NCBI GenBank assembly: GCA_947491755.1
Contig: CANLKV010000001.1
Location: forward strand, 930,001 to 994,000
Source: an uncultured Nonlabens sp.
GTDB taxonomy: Bacteria > Bacteroidota > Bacteroidia > Flavobacteriales > Flavobacteriaceae
Reading direction: 5' to 3'
DNA: 64,000 bases
The notes beneath the pieces were generated by a model. The model did not search any database, was not told the DNA's origin, and worked only from the letters and a program-made list of their open reading frames with translations. The stretch's first letter is position 1; each line of letters opens with the position of its first letter. The translations under genes and the position numbers were made by a program. This document shows, piece by piece, positions 54,587 to 63,534 of the stretch.

Positions 54587-56236
54587 ATGGCAGAAGTAAT
54601 AAACATGCCGCGATTGAGTGACACCATGGAAGAAGGGGTCGTCGCAGCGTGGTTGAAGAAAGTAGGAGACAGCGTAGAAGAAGGAGATATACTTGCCGAA
54701 ATTGAGACCGATAAGGCCACGATGGAGTTTGAATCATTTCACTCTGGAACCTTGCTGCACATAGGTATTCAAGAGGGAGAAACTGCACCTGTAGATCAAT
54801 TGCTCGCAATTATAGGAGAAGAAGGTGAAGATATTGAAGCATTAATTAACGGCAGTAGCTCTAGCGATACATCAACATCTGATAAATCTGTTGATAGCCC
54901 AGCACCAGCCGCAGAGGAAAGCAACAATATAGACAGCACCAGTAGTAGCGACGAGTTGCCAGAGGGTGTTGAGATTATAACCATGCCACGATTGAGTGAC
55001 ACCATGGAAGAAGGTACAGTAGCCTCATGGTTGATCAAAGAAGGTGACAGTGTAGAAGAAGGCGATATTCTTGCCGAGATCGAGACTGATAAGGCAACCA
55101 TGGAATTTGAGTCTTTTCATAAAGGGACCCTTCTTAAAATAGGAATCCAAGAAGGAGAGACTGCAGCGGTAGACTCTCTACTTGCAATCATAGGCCCTGC
55201 AGGCACAGATGTATCATCTATCAATTTGAATACTACATCTGGAAAAAAAGAAACAGCTAAAGAAGAAAAGCTGCAGCAAGAAGAAGCACCTAAAGCAACT
55301 GCTGAACCAAAGTCTGTTCCAGACTACTCTGGTCCAAAAGAGAGTTCGACACCTGTAGAACAATCCCGTGGTGATGGCGGTAGAATTTTTGCGTCGCCAC
55401 TGGCAAAGAAAATGGCCGCAGATAAAGGTATCGATCTAACAGCTGTCACCGGTACAGGTGAGAACGGTCGAGTTACTAAAAAAGATATTGAGAACTATAA
55501 ACCTAGTACTGCAGCCGCGTCAAGTGCGCAGGCTAGATTTGAGCCTGTTGGGACGGAAACCTGGGAGGAAGTTCCTAACTCGCAAATGCGTAAAACGATT
55601 GCAAAACGTTTAGGCCAATCTAAGTTTACAGCACCACATTATTATCTTGGGCTGGATCTAGACATGGATAATGCTATTGCCAGTCGTAAAGCGATTAATG
55701 AGTTGCCAGATACTAAGGTAAGTTTTAATGATATGGTAATTAAGGCAGCTGCTATGGCGCTGCGTTTGCACCCTAAAGTTAATACGTCGTGGACAGATAA
55801 TGCAACTAGAATTGCAAAGCATATCAATATAGGTGTTGCTGTCGCGGTAGAGGATGGATTGCTTGTTCCTGTATTGCCATTTGCAGATCAAATGAGCTTG
55901 CAACAGATAGGTAGCAAGGTTAAAGAGCTGGCTGGTAAAGCCCGCAGTAAAAAACTACAACCTAGCGAGATGGAAGGAAGTACCTTTACAATATCTAATT
56001 TAGGAATGTTTGGTATTACTGAGTTTACATCGATCATTAATCAACCTAATAGTGCGATTATGTCAGTAGGTGCGATCGTTCAAAAGCCTGTTGTTAAAGA
56101 CGGTCAGATCGTTGTAGGCAACGTTATGAAAATAACGCTTGCGTGCGATCATCGCACAGTAGACGGTGCAACGGGAGCCGCTTTCTTGCAAACATTCAAG
56201 TCCTATATTGAGAATCCTATTGTGATGTATGTATAA
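54587..56236 (+). CDS. pdhC: pyruvate dehydrogenase E2, dihydrolipoamide acetyltransferase with two lipoyl domains
   Basis: The 549-residue protein has two tandem lipoyl domains, each with the target ETDKATMEFESF (Lys43 and Lys169), separated by Ser/Asp/Glu-rich linkers, then a peripheral-subunit-binding domain (FASPLAKKMAADKGIDL, about 265-300) and a catalytic domain ending in DHRTVDGATGAAF. It transfers the acetyl group to CoA. The near-identical lipoyl domains give a direct DNA repeat at 54605 and 54983. A terminator follows. Confidence 0.95.
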   Translation: MAEVINMPRLSDTMEEGVVAAWLKKVGDSVEEGDILAEIETDKATMEFESFHSGTLLHIGIQEGETAPVDQLLAIIGEEGEDIEALINGSSSSDTSTSDKSVDSPAPAAEESNNIDSTSSSDELPEGVEIITMPRLSDTMEEGTVASWLIKEGDSVEEGDILAEIETDKATMEFESFHKGTLLKIGIQEGETAAVDSLLAIIGPAGTDVSSINLNTTSGKKETAKEEKLQQEEAPKATAEPKSVPDYSGPKESSTPVEQSRGDGGRIFASPLAKKMAADKGIDLTAVTGTGENGRVTKKDIENYKPSTAAASSAQARFEPVGTETWEEVPNSQMRKTIAKRLGQSKFTAPHYYLGLDLDMDNAIASRKAINELPDTKVSFNDMVIKAAAMALRLHPKVNTSWTDNATRIAKHINIGVAVAVEDGLLVPVLPFADQMSLQQIGSKVKELAGKARSKKLQPSEMEGSTFTISNLGMFGITEFTSIINQPNSAIMSVGAIVQKPVVKDGQIVVGNVMKITLACDHRTVDGATGAAFLQTFKSYIENPIVMYV

Positions 56237-56256
56237 TGGGTCTTCAGTAAAAAAGT

Positions 56257-56288
56257 AAATGCCACCTTTAAAAGGTGGCATTTTTTTT
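56257..56288 (+). terminator. rho-independent terminator after pdhC
   Basis: Perfect 13-base arms AAATGCCACCTTT and AAAGGTGGCATTT lead into a run of T residues just after the pdhC stop. Confidence 0.9.
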
Positions 56289-56360
56289 ATCTTTTGGTTC
56301 TACCTGCTGTTGGAAGAAGCAGTTCTTAATTTCTTATTTTTACTTTCTTAATAATCAATC

Positions 56361-57344
56361 ATGAAAAAAATAGTACTTATCATCGCTGCGGCTATAATGG
56401 TCTCTTGCGGTACATCAAACCGTGTAGAATCATTAAATAAAACGACTACAACGGTCAATAAGAAACGTATTAAACTACCATCGAGCAATCCCACCCAGCT
56501 GGCACTTGATGTTCAATATTTAGCAAGTGATGAGCTAATGGGGCGCGATACAGGCTCAGAAGGTATAGATAAGGCAGCTACTTACTTAAAAGAACGTTTT
56601 GAATCTATAGGTATTGAACCTTACGGCGATACTTACTTTCATACTTTTGATACGGGTAAAATCAGGGGAAAAAATGTTGTGGCGGTTATAAACGGTTCTG
56701 ATAAAGTACTGAATAAAGAAACTGTAGTTATAGGTGCGCATTACGATCATATAGGAATTATACAGGCCATAGAGGGCGACAGTATAGCAAATGGAGCAAA
56801 TGACAATGCAACAGGTACTGCTAGTGTCATGGCTATGGCGCAGTTATTTAAAACAATTGATTTCAATAGACGTAAGGTTGTTTTTGCTCTTTTTTCTGCC
56901 GAAGAAAAAGGGCTTGTTGGATCTCGTGAGCTGGCTCAACAAATGAAGGCTAATGGAGAAAATGTAGTAGCTATGGTCAATTTTGAAATGACAGGAACAC
57001 CTATGGTAGGCAAGGATTACATTGCCTATTTAACAGGTTATGATACCTCAAATATGGGCGAGATCCTGAACCGAGAAAACGAGAGTCGCGTTGTTACTGC
57101 AAAGTTAGATGCTGCTGCAAAACTTAATTTATTCAAGCGCTCCGATAACTATCCGTTTTATGAGGTATTCAAAGTACCGTCTCAGACCATTAGCACTTTT
57201 GATTTCACAAATTTTGATGAATACCACAAGGTGGGTGATGAGATAAGTGGCATTGATGCAAAGCACATGTCACAAGTGGTTGACGCGGTGCTGCCTGGAG
57301 TATTTTTTATCGTTAATGAAGAAGGGCTTGTACTGAAAAATTAG
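56361..57344 (+). CDS. M28-family metallopeptidase, lipoprotein
   Basis: The 327-residue protein has a lipobox (MVSCG at about residue 15) and an M28 zinc-aminopeptidase domain: GAHYDHIG, GANDNATGTASVMAMAQ, FALFSAEEKGLVGS and NFEMTG, with a late His in FDEYHKVGDE. These give the paired zinc ligands and the catalytic Glu. It would clip N-terminal residues from peptides in the envelope. A hairpin terminator follows. Confidence 0.92.
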   Translation: MKKIVLIIAAAIMVSCGTSNRVESLNKTTTTVNKKRIKLPSSNPTQLALDVQYLASDELMGRDTGSEGIDKAATYLKERFESIGIEPYGDTYFHTFDTGKIRGKNVVAVINGSDKVLNKETVVIGAHYDHIGIIQAIEGDSIANGANDNATGTASVMAMAQLFKTIDFNRRKVVFALFSAEEKGLVGSRELAQQMKANGENVVAMVNFEMTGTPMVGKDYIAYLTGYDTSNMGEILNRENESRVVTAKLDAAAKLNLFKRSDNYPFYEVFKVPSQTISTFDFTNFDEYHKVGDEISGIDAKHMSQVVDAVLPGVFFIVNEEGLVLKN

Positions 57345-57401
57345 TCACAACTCTCATAAACATTAAGGCCTTTTCCATAGGCCTATTTTCAACAGTAGTT
57401 C

Positions 57402-57458
57402 AAAGGGTGATGGATGATGCTTTCGCGAAAGCGAAACTTCTATCACCCTTTTTTTTTA
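57402..57458 (+). terminator. terminator of the M28 gene with the interspersed palindrome in its loop
   Basis: The outer arms AAAGGGTGAT and ATCACCCTTT (extendable by three weaker pairs) are followed by a run of T residues. The 14-base palindrome lies inside the loop at 57419-57432 and can form its own inner stem. Confidence 0.82.
57419..57432. repeat. interspersed palindrome, copy 12 (in terminator loop)
   Basis: Perfect 14-base core, without the C...G flanks, inside the terminator of the M28 gene. Confidence 0.97.
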
Positions 57459-57782
57459 TCCAATAAAATCGGTGCTTATTCCTGCGCTTATGGAAGATTA
57501 ATAAGCAACTTTTTTTATTAATCGAACGATAAAGAAGCCTTAGTCTACCCATAAAGAGCCAATTAATAGTTGTATACATCCTGTCCGTGTTTTCAAAACC
57601 ATCTCTATAATGGGTATATAAACCGTAATCTTTAGAGAATTATATGCAGGTTTGATAGGATTATCATCGTGTGAGCAGTTATGATAACTTTTGCAAATCA
57701 ATAGATTATTATTATCAATAAAACCATTAACTATAGCATTTAGTAATTGATCATTTTTGGGGTAACATTAAACACATACGTT
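57459..57782. other. long AT-rich intergenic region upstream of katG
   Basis: No gene, RNA or tandem repeat is evident in these 324 bases. The sequence ATCAATA occurs twice 17 bases apart (57697 and 57714), which could be an operator but is weak. I see no convincing OxyR, PerR or Fur box and no exact TAnnTTTG. The katG promoter must lie here. Confidence 0.5.
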
Positions 57783-60080
57783 ATGCGAAAAAAGATAATA
57801 CTCATTAGCGCTGTATTGATTACTTCAATAGTAGTGCTCGCCGTCACTAGACCTAACTTAAATTTTAACGATACCGCCGTGGCAGATGCTGGAGAATCAG
57901 GTGGATGCCCCTTTGGTTTTGATAAATTAGGTAGTGCTGGTATAGCCACATCTACCTCTTCAAAAACAAATCAAGAGTGGTTTCCTAATGCGCTTGATCT
58001 AAGTGTGCTCAGACAAAATAGTACAGAGTCAAACCCGCTAGGTGCTGATTTTAATTATAAGGAAAAGTTTGAAAGTATTGACTATGTCGCGCTCAAAAAG
58101 GATATAGAACAAGTACTGACAGACTCACAAGAATGGTGGCCGGCAGATTTTGGGAATTATGGAGGTTTGTTCATACGCATGGCCTGGCACAGTGCGGGTA
58201 CTTATCGTACAGGTGACGGTAGAGGAGGTACGAGAGAAGGGAAGCAACGTTTTGCTCCTCAAAATAGCTGGCCTGACAACGCAAACCTAGACAAGGCCCG
58301 TAGACTGCTGTGGCCCGTTAAACAAAAGTACGGTCAAAAAATATCTTGGGCAGACCTTATGATCCTTGCTGGGAATGTTTCTTTTGAAAGTATGGGTTTT
58401 GAGACACTAGGTTTTGCCGCTGGTAGAGAAGACACTTGGGAACCACAGAGTAGTGTTTACTGGGGATCAGAGAATGAGATGCTAGCATCAGAGCGATTTA
58501 ATGAGGACAGAGAGCTAGAGCAGCCGCTCGCAGCTGTGCAAATGGGTTTAATATATGTAAACCCAGAAGGTCCAGATGGAAATCCAGACCCTGTCCTTGC
58601 GGCAGCAGATATACGGCAAACTTTTGCTCGAATGGGAATGAATGATGAAGAGACCGTCGCACTTATTGCTGGTGGTCATACTCTAGGAAAAACACATGGT
58701 GCCGCAGGCGGCGATAATCTAGGGGAAGTACCAGAAAATGCCTCTATCGATCAACAAGGTCTGGGCTGGAGTAATAGCTACAAATCAGGAAAAGGAGCAG
58801 ACGCTATAACCTCTGGTCTGGAAGTTACATGGACGCTTACACCCACCCAGTGGAGTAATGGATACTTTAAAAGCTTGTTTGAAAATGAATGGAAACTTGT
58901 CAAGAGTCCCGGTGGTGCACATCAATATGAAGCAGTAAATCCAGAAAAAATGTACCCGCATGCCTTTGACAAAGATAAAATGGTAAAACCTACCATGCTG
59001 GTAACAGATTTATCCATGATTAAAGACCCAGAGTATCGTAAAATTTCCAAGAGATTTTATGAGGACCCAGCAGCTTTTGAAAAAGCCTTTGCAAAAGCTT
59101 GGTTTAAATTGACCCATAGAGACATGGGGCCACGCTCCACCTACTTAGGTCCAGAGGTGCCCACAGAGCAATTTAACTGGCAAGATCCTATACCGGTACT
59201 AGATCACAAACTGGCTACCACAGGTGAAATTGAAGGCCTCAAAACAAAAATAAGAGAGAGTGGTCTTTCTACTGTAGAGTTAGTTACTACAGCATGGAAC
59301 GCTGCTGCGACATACCGTCATGGTGATAGAAGGGGTGGTGCTAATGGCGCACGAATAAAATTAGAGCCACAGATCAACTGGGAGTCAAATAATCCACCAC
59401 AATTGCGTAAAGTGCTGCGCACTTATGAAAAAATCAAAGCAGATTTTGATAACGGTAACAAAAAAATCTCTATTGCAGATCTTATCGTGCTAGGCGGAAA
59501 TGTGGCCATCGAGGATGCTGCCCGCAAGGCTGGATTTACTGTAAAAGTACCATTCAACCCGGGTCGGATGGATGCTTTACAAGAATCTACAGATATGGAA
59601 GGTATGAACCTATTAGAACCTATCGCAGATGGATTTACTAATTATCAGAAAAAGGAATACACATTGACACCAGAGCAACTGCTAGTCGATCGAGCACAGC
59701 AACTAACCCTTACAGCACCAGAAATGACAGTACTAGTAGGAGGTATGAGAGTCCTGGGTGCTAATTATGATGGGTCTTATACCGGCGTATTCACAGATCA
59801 ACTAGGGACGCTGACAAATGATTTCTATAGAAATCTGTTAAGCATGGATTATAAATGGAAGAAAGTAGAAGGCGATTATAATGCATATGAAGTTATAAGT
59901 CGCGCTACCGATAATGTAAAGTGGAATGCAACGCGTACAGATCTTATCTTCGGTTCAAACTCTGAACTGCGAGCGTTATCAGAGGTGTATGCAAGCGATG
60001 ACGCGCGCGAGCGGTTTGTTAAGGACTTTGTGGCCGCCTGGCACAAAGTGATGAACCTAGATCGTTTTGACTTGCAGTAA
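57783..60080 (+). CDS. katG: catalase-peroxidase with an N-terminal export signal or anchor
   Basis: The 765-residue protein has two peroxidase domains. The distal site is Arg132, Trp135 and His136 in [12 protein letters not shown], the Tyr of the Met-Tyr-Trp adduct is in [10 protein letters not shown] and its Met in VGGMRVLG, and the proximal His is in [12 protein letters not shown]. It removes hydrogen peroxide. Before the usual KatG start there are about 40 extra residues, MRKK plus a hydrophobic stretch to residue 20, so the enzyme is probably periplasmic or membrane-tethered. I chose this ATG over one 12 codons earlier because it puts the signal at the terminus. Confidence 0.94.
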   Translation: MRKKIILISAVLITSIVVLAVTRPNLNFNDTAVADAGESGGCPFGFDKLGSAGIATSTSSKTNQEWFPNALDLSVLRQNSTESNPLGADFNYKEKFESIDYVALKKDIEQVLTDSQEWWPADFGNYGGLFIRMAWHSAGTYRTGDGRGGTREGKQRFAPQNSWPDNANLDKARRLLWPVKQKYGQKISWADLMILAGNVSFESMGFETLGFAAGREDTWEPQSSVYWGSENEMLASERFNEDRELEQPLAAVQMGLIYVNPEGPDGNPDPVLAAADIRQTFARMGMNDEETVALIAGGHTLGKTHGAAGGDNLGEVPENASIDQQGLGWSNSYKSGKGADAITSGLEVTWTLTPTQWSNGYFKSLFENEWKLVKSPGGAHQYEAVNPEKMYPHAFDKDKMVKPTMLVTDLSMIKDPEYRKISKRFYEDPAAFEKAFAKAWFKLTHRDMGPRSTYLGPEVPTEQFNWQDPIPVLDHKLATTGEIEGLKTKIRESGLSTVELVTTAWNAAATYRHGDRRGGANGARIKLEPQINWESNNPPQLRKVLRTYEKIKADFDNGNKKISIADLIVLGGNVAIEDAARKAGFTVKVPFNPGRMDALQESTDMEGMNLLEPIADGFTNYQKKEYTLTPEQLLVDRAQQLTLTAPEMTVLVGGMRVLGANYDGSYTGVFTDQLGTLTNDFYRNLLSMDYKWKKVEGDYNAYEVISRATDNVKWNATRTDLIFGSNSELRALSEVYASDDARERFVKDFVAAWHKVMNLDRFDLQ

Positions 60081-60098
60081 TCCTGTAATATTAATTAG

Positions 60099-60133
60099 AA
60101 AAAGGCTGTCTCCTAAAAGAGATAGCCTTTTTT
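60099..60133 (+). terminator. rho-independent terminator after katG
   Basis: Fourteen-base arms (AAAAAGGCTGTCTC and GAGATAGCCTTTTT, one G-U pair) close a 6-base loop and end in T residues. Confidence 0.9.
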
Positions 60134-60233
60134 AGTTAAATCTATTTATCAAACTATAATTAAGCAGCGATCCATTAATTGATGCTTAATTTTACATCAC
60201 TAGATATCAAAATATCAACCTTAGACAAATCAC

Positions 60234-60917
60234 ATGAGTAAAAATATAGTAATCACAGGTACCAGCAGAGGGATAGGGTATGAGTTAGCAAAATTATTTG
60301 CAGATAGAGGGGATCGAGTAATGGCGCTTTCGCGAAAGCAAAATTCCATCAACGACTTAAATAATGATAGAATTACTGCGGTCTCCTGTGATCTTGCAGT
60401 AGAATCAAGTATAACCGAAGCGGTAGAGCAAGTTAAAGCGCAATTTGAACACGTGGACATACTAATTCATAATGCAGGGATGCTGGTCAACAAACCATTT
60501 GAAGAATTGACCAAGGAAGACTTCTTGAATTGTTATGAGGTAAACGTTTTTGGTGTGGCAGCGCTTACACAAGCGCTTATACCCTCCATGGTAAAAGAAT
60601 CACATGTTCTTGCTATTAGTTCTATGGGTGGTATTCAAGGTAGCGCAAAATTTCCAGGGCTTGCTGCATACAGTAGCGCAAAAGGCGCTGTTATTACTCT
60701 CTTTGAATTACTCGCAGAAGAATACAAAGAAAGCGGCCCGTCCTTCAACACGCTCGCTCTAGGTGCGGTACAAACTGAAATGCTTGCCGAAGCTTTTCCA
60801 GGTTATGAAGCACCACTGCAGCCTCAAGAAATGGCCCAGTATATCATGGATTTCTCGCTTACTGGAAATAAATTTTATAACGGTAAAACTCTCGAGGTAA
60901 GTTCTAGCACTCCATAA
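60234..60917 (+). CDS. short-chain dehydrogenase/reductase
   Basis: The 227-residue SDR has the nucleotide motif TGTSRGIGYELA at the N-terminus, NAG in LIHNAGML, the catalytic Ser in AISSMGG and YxxxK in YSSAKGAV. The substrate is unknown. The palindrome encodes ALSRKQN at about residues 31-37, at the end of the second beta strand, where SDRs select their cofactor; an Arg/Lys here may favour NADPH. The gene is converging with purK. Confidence 0.88.
   Translation: MSKNIVITGTSRGIGYELAKLFADRGDRVMALSRKQNSINDLNNDRITAVSCDLAVESSITEAVEQVKAQFEHVDILIHNAGMLVNKPFEELTKEDFLNCYEVNVFGVAALTQALIPSMVKESHVLAISSMGGIQGSAKFPGLAAYSSAKGAVITLFELLAEEYKESGPSFNTLALGAVQTEMLAEAFPGYEAPLQPQEMAQYIMDFSLTGNKFYNGKTLEVSSSTP
60326..60339. 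repeat. interspersed palindrome, copy 13 (in SDR gene)
   Basis: Perfect 14-base core, without the C...G flanks. Read as LSRK, followed by Gln where other copies give Arg. Confidence 0.97.
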
Positions 60918-60971
60918 TACACAGGGACATTATCAATATTGCAGCAACTTACTATTTTTTGAATAAGGTAG

Positions 60972-62120
60972 TCAGGCGGTTGTACTTACCACTTTAATTG
61001 TTTTTTTTACTTCTTCTGCTTTTTTACGAGCTTCCTCGATACTTTGTGCCACTATGGTAACATGTCCCATCTTGCGATAAGGTTGTGTTTCTTTTTTGCC
61101 ATAAATATGAGGCGTCACCCCATCCATAGCAAGAATATCTTCAATACCATCGTAAATCACGGGTCCAGTATAGCCCTCTTCTCCCACTAGGTTGACCATC
61201 ACGGCGGGTAATATGGTGTCTGTATTCCCTAGTGGTAAGTTTAATACACAACGCACGTGTTGCTCAAATTGATCGGTAATTGATCCTTCAATAGAATAGT
61301 GTCCGCTATTGTGGGGACGCGGTGCTACCTCGTTAATTAGTAAAGTCCCTTCTTTTGTAAGAAACATTTCTACGGCGAGCAGACCTACATGACCGTAAGC
61401 TTGTGAAACTTTAAGGGCAAGTTCTCTCGCTTGACTTGTGATTTGATCATCTATTCTAGCAGGGCATAGAACGTATTCTACCTGATTTGCTTCTGGATGA
61501 AATTCCATCTCTACTACCGGGTAGGTAATCATATCACCACTGGCGTTGCGTGCCACTATAACAGCCAGTTCAAGATCAAAATCTACCATGTCCTCATAGA
61601 TACATTGTTGTGATGGTAAATCTTCAAGATCTTTATGAGACCTGATTACTTTTACGCCTTTTCCATCATATCCTCCTTCTGCGCTTTTCCATATAAACGG
61701 ATAGGACCTTTCATGGTTTTGTTGTGGTTGCTCATGTACTTCAAATCCTGCTGTAGGTAGTTGATGTTGCTGGTAAAAAGTTTTTTGAGTGGCTTTATTT
61801 TTAATCAATTCTAGCACTCTTGAGCTGGGAGATACCGCGATTCCTTCATCCTCTAAATCTTTTAATGCTTTTACATTTACATTTTCTATCTCAATGGTCA
61901 GTACATCTACTTGACGTCCCATTTCCATAACAGCATCATAATCTGTAATATCACCTTCAAAAAACACTGTTGATCCCTCAAAAGCTGGGGCGGTATCTGC
62001 ACTGTCCATCACATAAGTTTGAATGTCCCACTTGCGCGTTGTGTAAAGCATCATTTTACCCAGCTGGCCGCCGCCCAAAATACCTAATCGAAAGTCTGAA
62101 GAAAAAAGTGTGTTATTCAT
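60972..62120 (-). CDS. purK: 5-(carboxyamino)imidazole ribonucleotide synthase
   Basis: The 382-residue ATP-grasp enzyme starts LGILGGGQLGKMMLYT and has KSAEGGYDGKGV, the metal-binding NEVAPRPHNSGHYSIE and a C-terminal HIYGKKETQPYRKMGHVT motif. It carboxylates AIR in purine synthesis, upstream of PurE, which is not in the window. The start is an ATG; the gene stands alone. Confidence 0.96.
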   Translation of the reverse strand: MNNTLFSSDFRLGILGGGQLGKMMLYTTRKWDIQTYVMDSADTAPAFEGSTVFFEGDITDYDAVMEMGRQVDVLTIEIENVNVKALKDLEDEGIAVSPSSRVLELIKNKATQKTFYQQHQLPTAGFEVHEQPQQNHERSYPFIWKSAEGGYDGKGVKVIRSHKDLEDLPSQQCIYEDMVDFDLELAVIVARNASGDMITYPVVEMEFHPEANQVEYVLCPARIDDQITSQARELALKVSQAYGHVGLLAVEMFLTKEGTLLINEVAPRPHNSGHYSIEGSITDQFEQHVRCVLNLPLGNTDTILPAVMVNLVGEEGYTGPVIYDGIEDILAMDGVTPHIYGKKETQPYRKMGHVTIVAQSIEEARKKAEEVKKTIKVVSTTA

Positions 62121-62197
62121 GGGTCAAAAATAAAGTTTCTATTTTGTTTTAAAACCCTATGTGTAATAAACTCGCGTTAGTGATTGTAGTGTAAATC

Positions 62198-62241
62198 CTT
62201 TTATAACTAGTGACTGCATATAGCGGTCATTGTTATAAAAG
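62198..62241. repeat. long imperfect inverted repeat (hairpin) between purK and hpt-adk
   Basis: Arms CTTTTATAAC and GTTATAAAAG are perfect complements; inside, TGACTGC and GCGGTCA pair with one G-T. No T-run follows on either side, so it does not look like a terminator. A GC-rich tail of about 40 bases (GCAGCGCAAAGCACGGCCGC onward) follows it, which stands out from the AT-rich surroundings. Confidence 0.7.
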
Positions 62242-62363
62242 ATTGCAGCGCAAAGCACGGCCGCAGGCAACGCCCTTACCTTACATCAATACAGCTGTAT
62301 TGTGATCAATTAGAATGTCTTGAATAACTGCACAATACCAAATAGCTGCCGCTATCAAATTAC

Positions 62364-62371
62364 TATCTTTG
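62364..62371 (+). promoter_or_regulatory. candidate -7 promoter element for hpt-adk
   Basis: TATCTTTG fits the TAnnTTTG consensus and lies 17 bases before the GTG start, implying a very short leader. No -33 TTG at the usual spacing. Confidence 0.42.
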
Positions 62372-62387
62372 CATAAATTCTATTACC

Positions 62388-63491
62388 GTGATCCAGCTGC
62401 ACGATCTTTATTTTAAACCTTATTTAAGCGCTCAAGAAATACATAGTGCCATTGAAAATCTGGCCTATCAGGTAAATCGGGACCTTAAGGATAAAAACCC
62501 CATATTTTTAGGTGTGCTCAATGGTAGTTATATGGTGCTTGCCGATTTAACGCGCAAGTTCAATGGTGATTGTGAGATAGGATTTATACGCACCAGCAGC
62601 TATAAAGGTACCCAGTCAACTGGGAGGATCCAGCTGGACATAAATCTAGATATAGACCTGGCTAATAGGGTTGTGGTGATCGTAGAGGATATCGTGGATA
62701 CTGGACTTACAGTTGAAGCACTATCACAGGAGCTGCAATCTTACAGTCCTGCTGCTTTGTATGTTGCTACTCTTTTTTTAAAGCCAGAAGTCTACAATAG
62801 AGAGTTGCGTATCGATTATATAGGTCAAAATATAGCAAACAAATTTGTCGTAGGATACGGCATGGATTATAATAACCTAGGGCGCAACCTGCCCGAACTT
62901 TATGTGCAAACACACAAAATGAAAAACATCGTATTATTTGGCCCTCCGGGCGCAGGAAAGGGAACCCAGGCAGAACGTTTAAAAGATAAATATGGACTGG
63001 TACATATCTCTACTGGTGACGTTTTTAGATACAATATTAAAAATGAGACAGAGCTGGGTACCCTTGCAAAATCTTTTATGGATAAAGGGAATCTTGTTCC
63101 TGACGAGGTGACTATTAAAATGCTCAATGCCGAGGTGGATAAGAATCCAGAGGCTACGGGATTCATTTTTGATGGTTTTCCTAGGACTGAGGCACAAGCG
63201 CGGGCGCTAGATCAACTACTAGAAAGTAAAAACTCGGAAGTGAGTGGAATGGTGGCATTAGAGGTTGATGACGAGGTGTTAGTACAACGATTGCTTGATC
63301 GTGGTAAAAGCAGTGGTAGACCTGACGACGCAAACGAGTCTGTGATAAGGGATCGTATAAAGGTGTATTATAATCAAACAGCTCCACTTAAAAATTATTA
63401 CCAGGAACAGAATAAATACTACGGAGTTGATGGCGTGGGGTCTGTTGATCAAATCACGGACAGATTGAGCGTTGAGTTTGATAAGTTGTAA
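62388..63491 (+). CDS. adk: hypoxanthine phosphoribosyltransferase - adenylate kinase fusion
   Basis: The 367-residue protein joins two enzymes. Residues 1-177 are a phosphoribosyltransferase with the PRPP motif VVIVEDIVDTGLT (about 96-108) and FIRTSSYKGT. Residues 178-367 are a short, LID-less adenylate kinase with the P-loop GPPGAGKGT (185-193), STGD, FDGFPRT and DRGKSSGRPDD. Together they salvage hypoxanthine or guanine and balance AMP/ADP/ATP. The start is GTG, which gives the family-like MIQLHDLYFKPYLS. An in-frame ATG at 62919, preceded by an A-rich stretch, could also yield a free adenylate kinase. obg follows. Confidence 0.93.
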   Translation: MIQLHDLYFKPYLSAQEIHSAIENLAYQVNRDLKDKNPIFLGVLNGSYMVLADLTRKFNGDCEIGFIRTSSYKGTQSTGRIQLDINLDIDLANRVVVIVEDIVDTGLTVEALSQELQSYSPAALYVATLFLKPEVYNRELRIDYIGQNIANKFVVGYGMDYNNLGRNLPELYVQTHKMKNIVLFGPPGAGKGTQAERLKDKYGLVHISTGDVFRYNIKNETELGTLAKSFMDKGNLVPDEVTIKMLNAEVDKNPEATGFIFDGFPRTEAQARALDQLLESKNSEVSGMVALEVDDEVLVQRLLDRGKSSGRPDDANESVIRDRIKVYYNQTAPLKNYYQEQNKYYGVDGVGSVDQITDRLSVEFDKL

Positions 63492-63534
63492 CCCACAACA
63501 AGTATAGTGTGCTCTCAAATAAAAGGATAAGATT

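Noticed and set aside
54605..55132. Direct DNA repeat in pdhC
   Set aside because: It is the expected result of two tandem, very similar lipoyl domains in E2.
57783..57902. KatG N-terminal extension as a start-site error
   Set aside because: The next ATG in frame is far into the catalytic domain, and MRKK plus a hydrophobic run is a normal export signal, so the extension is probably real.
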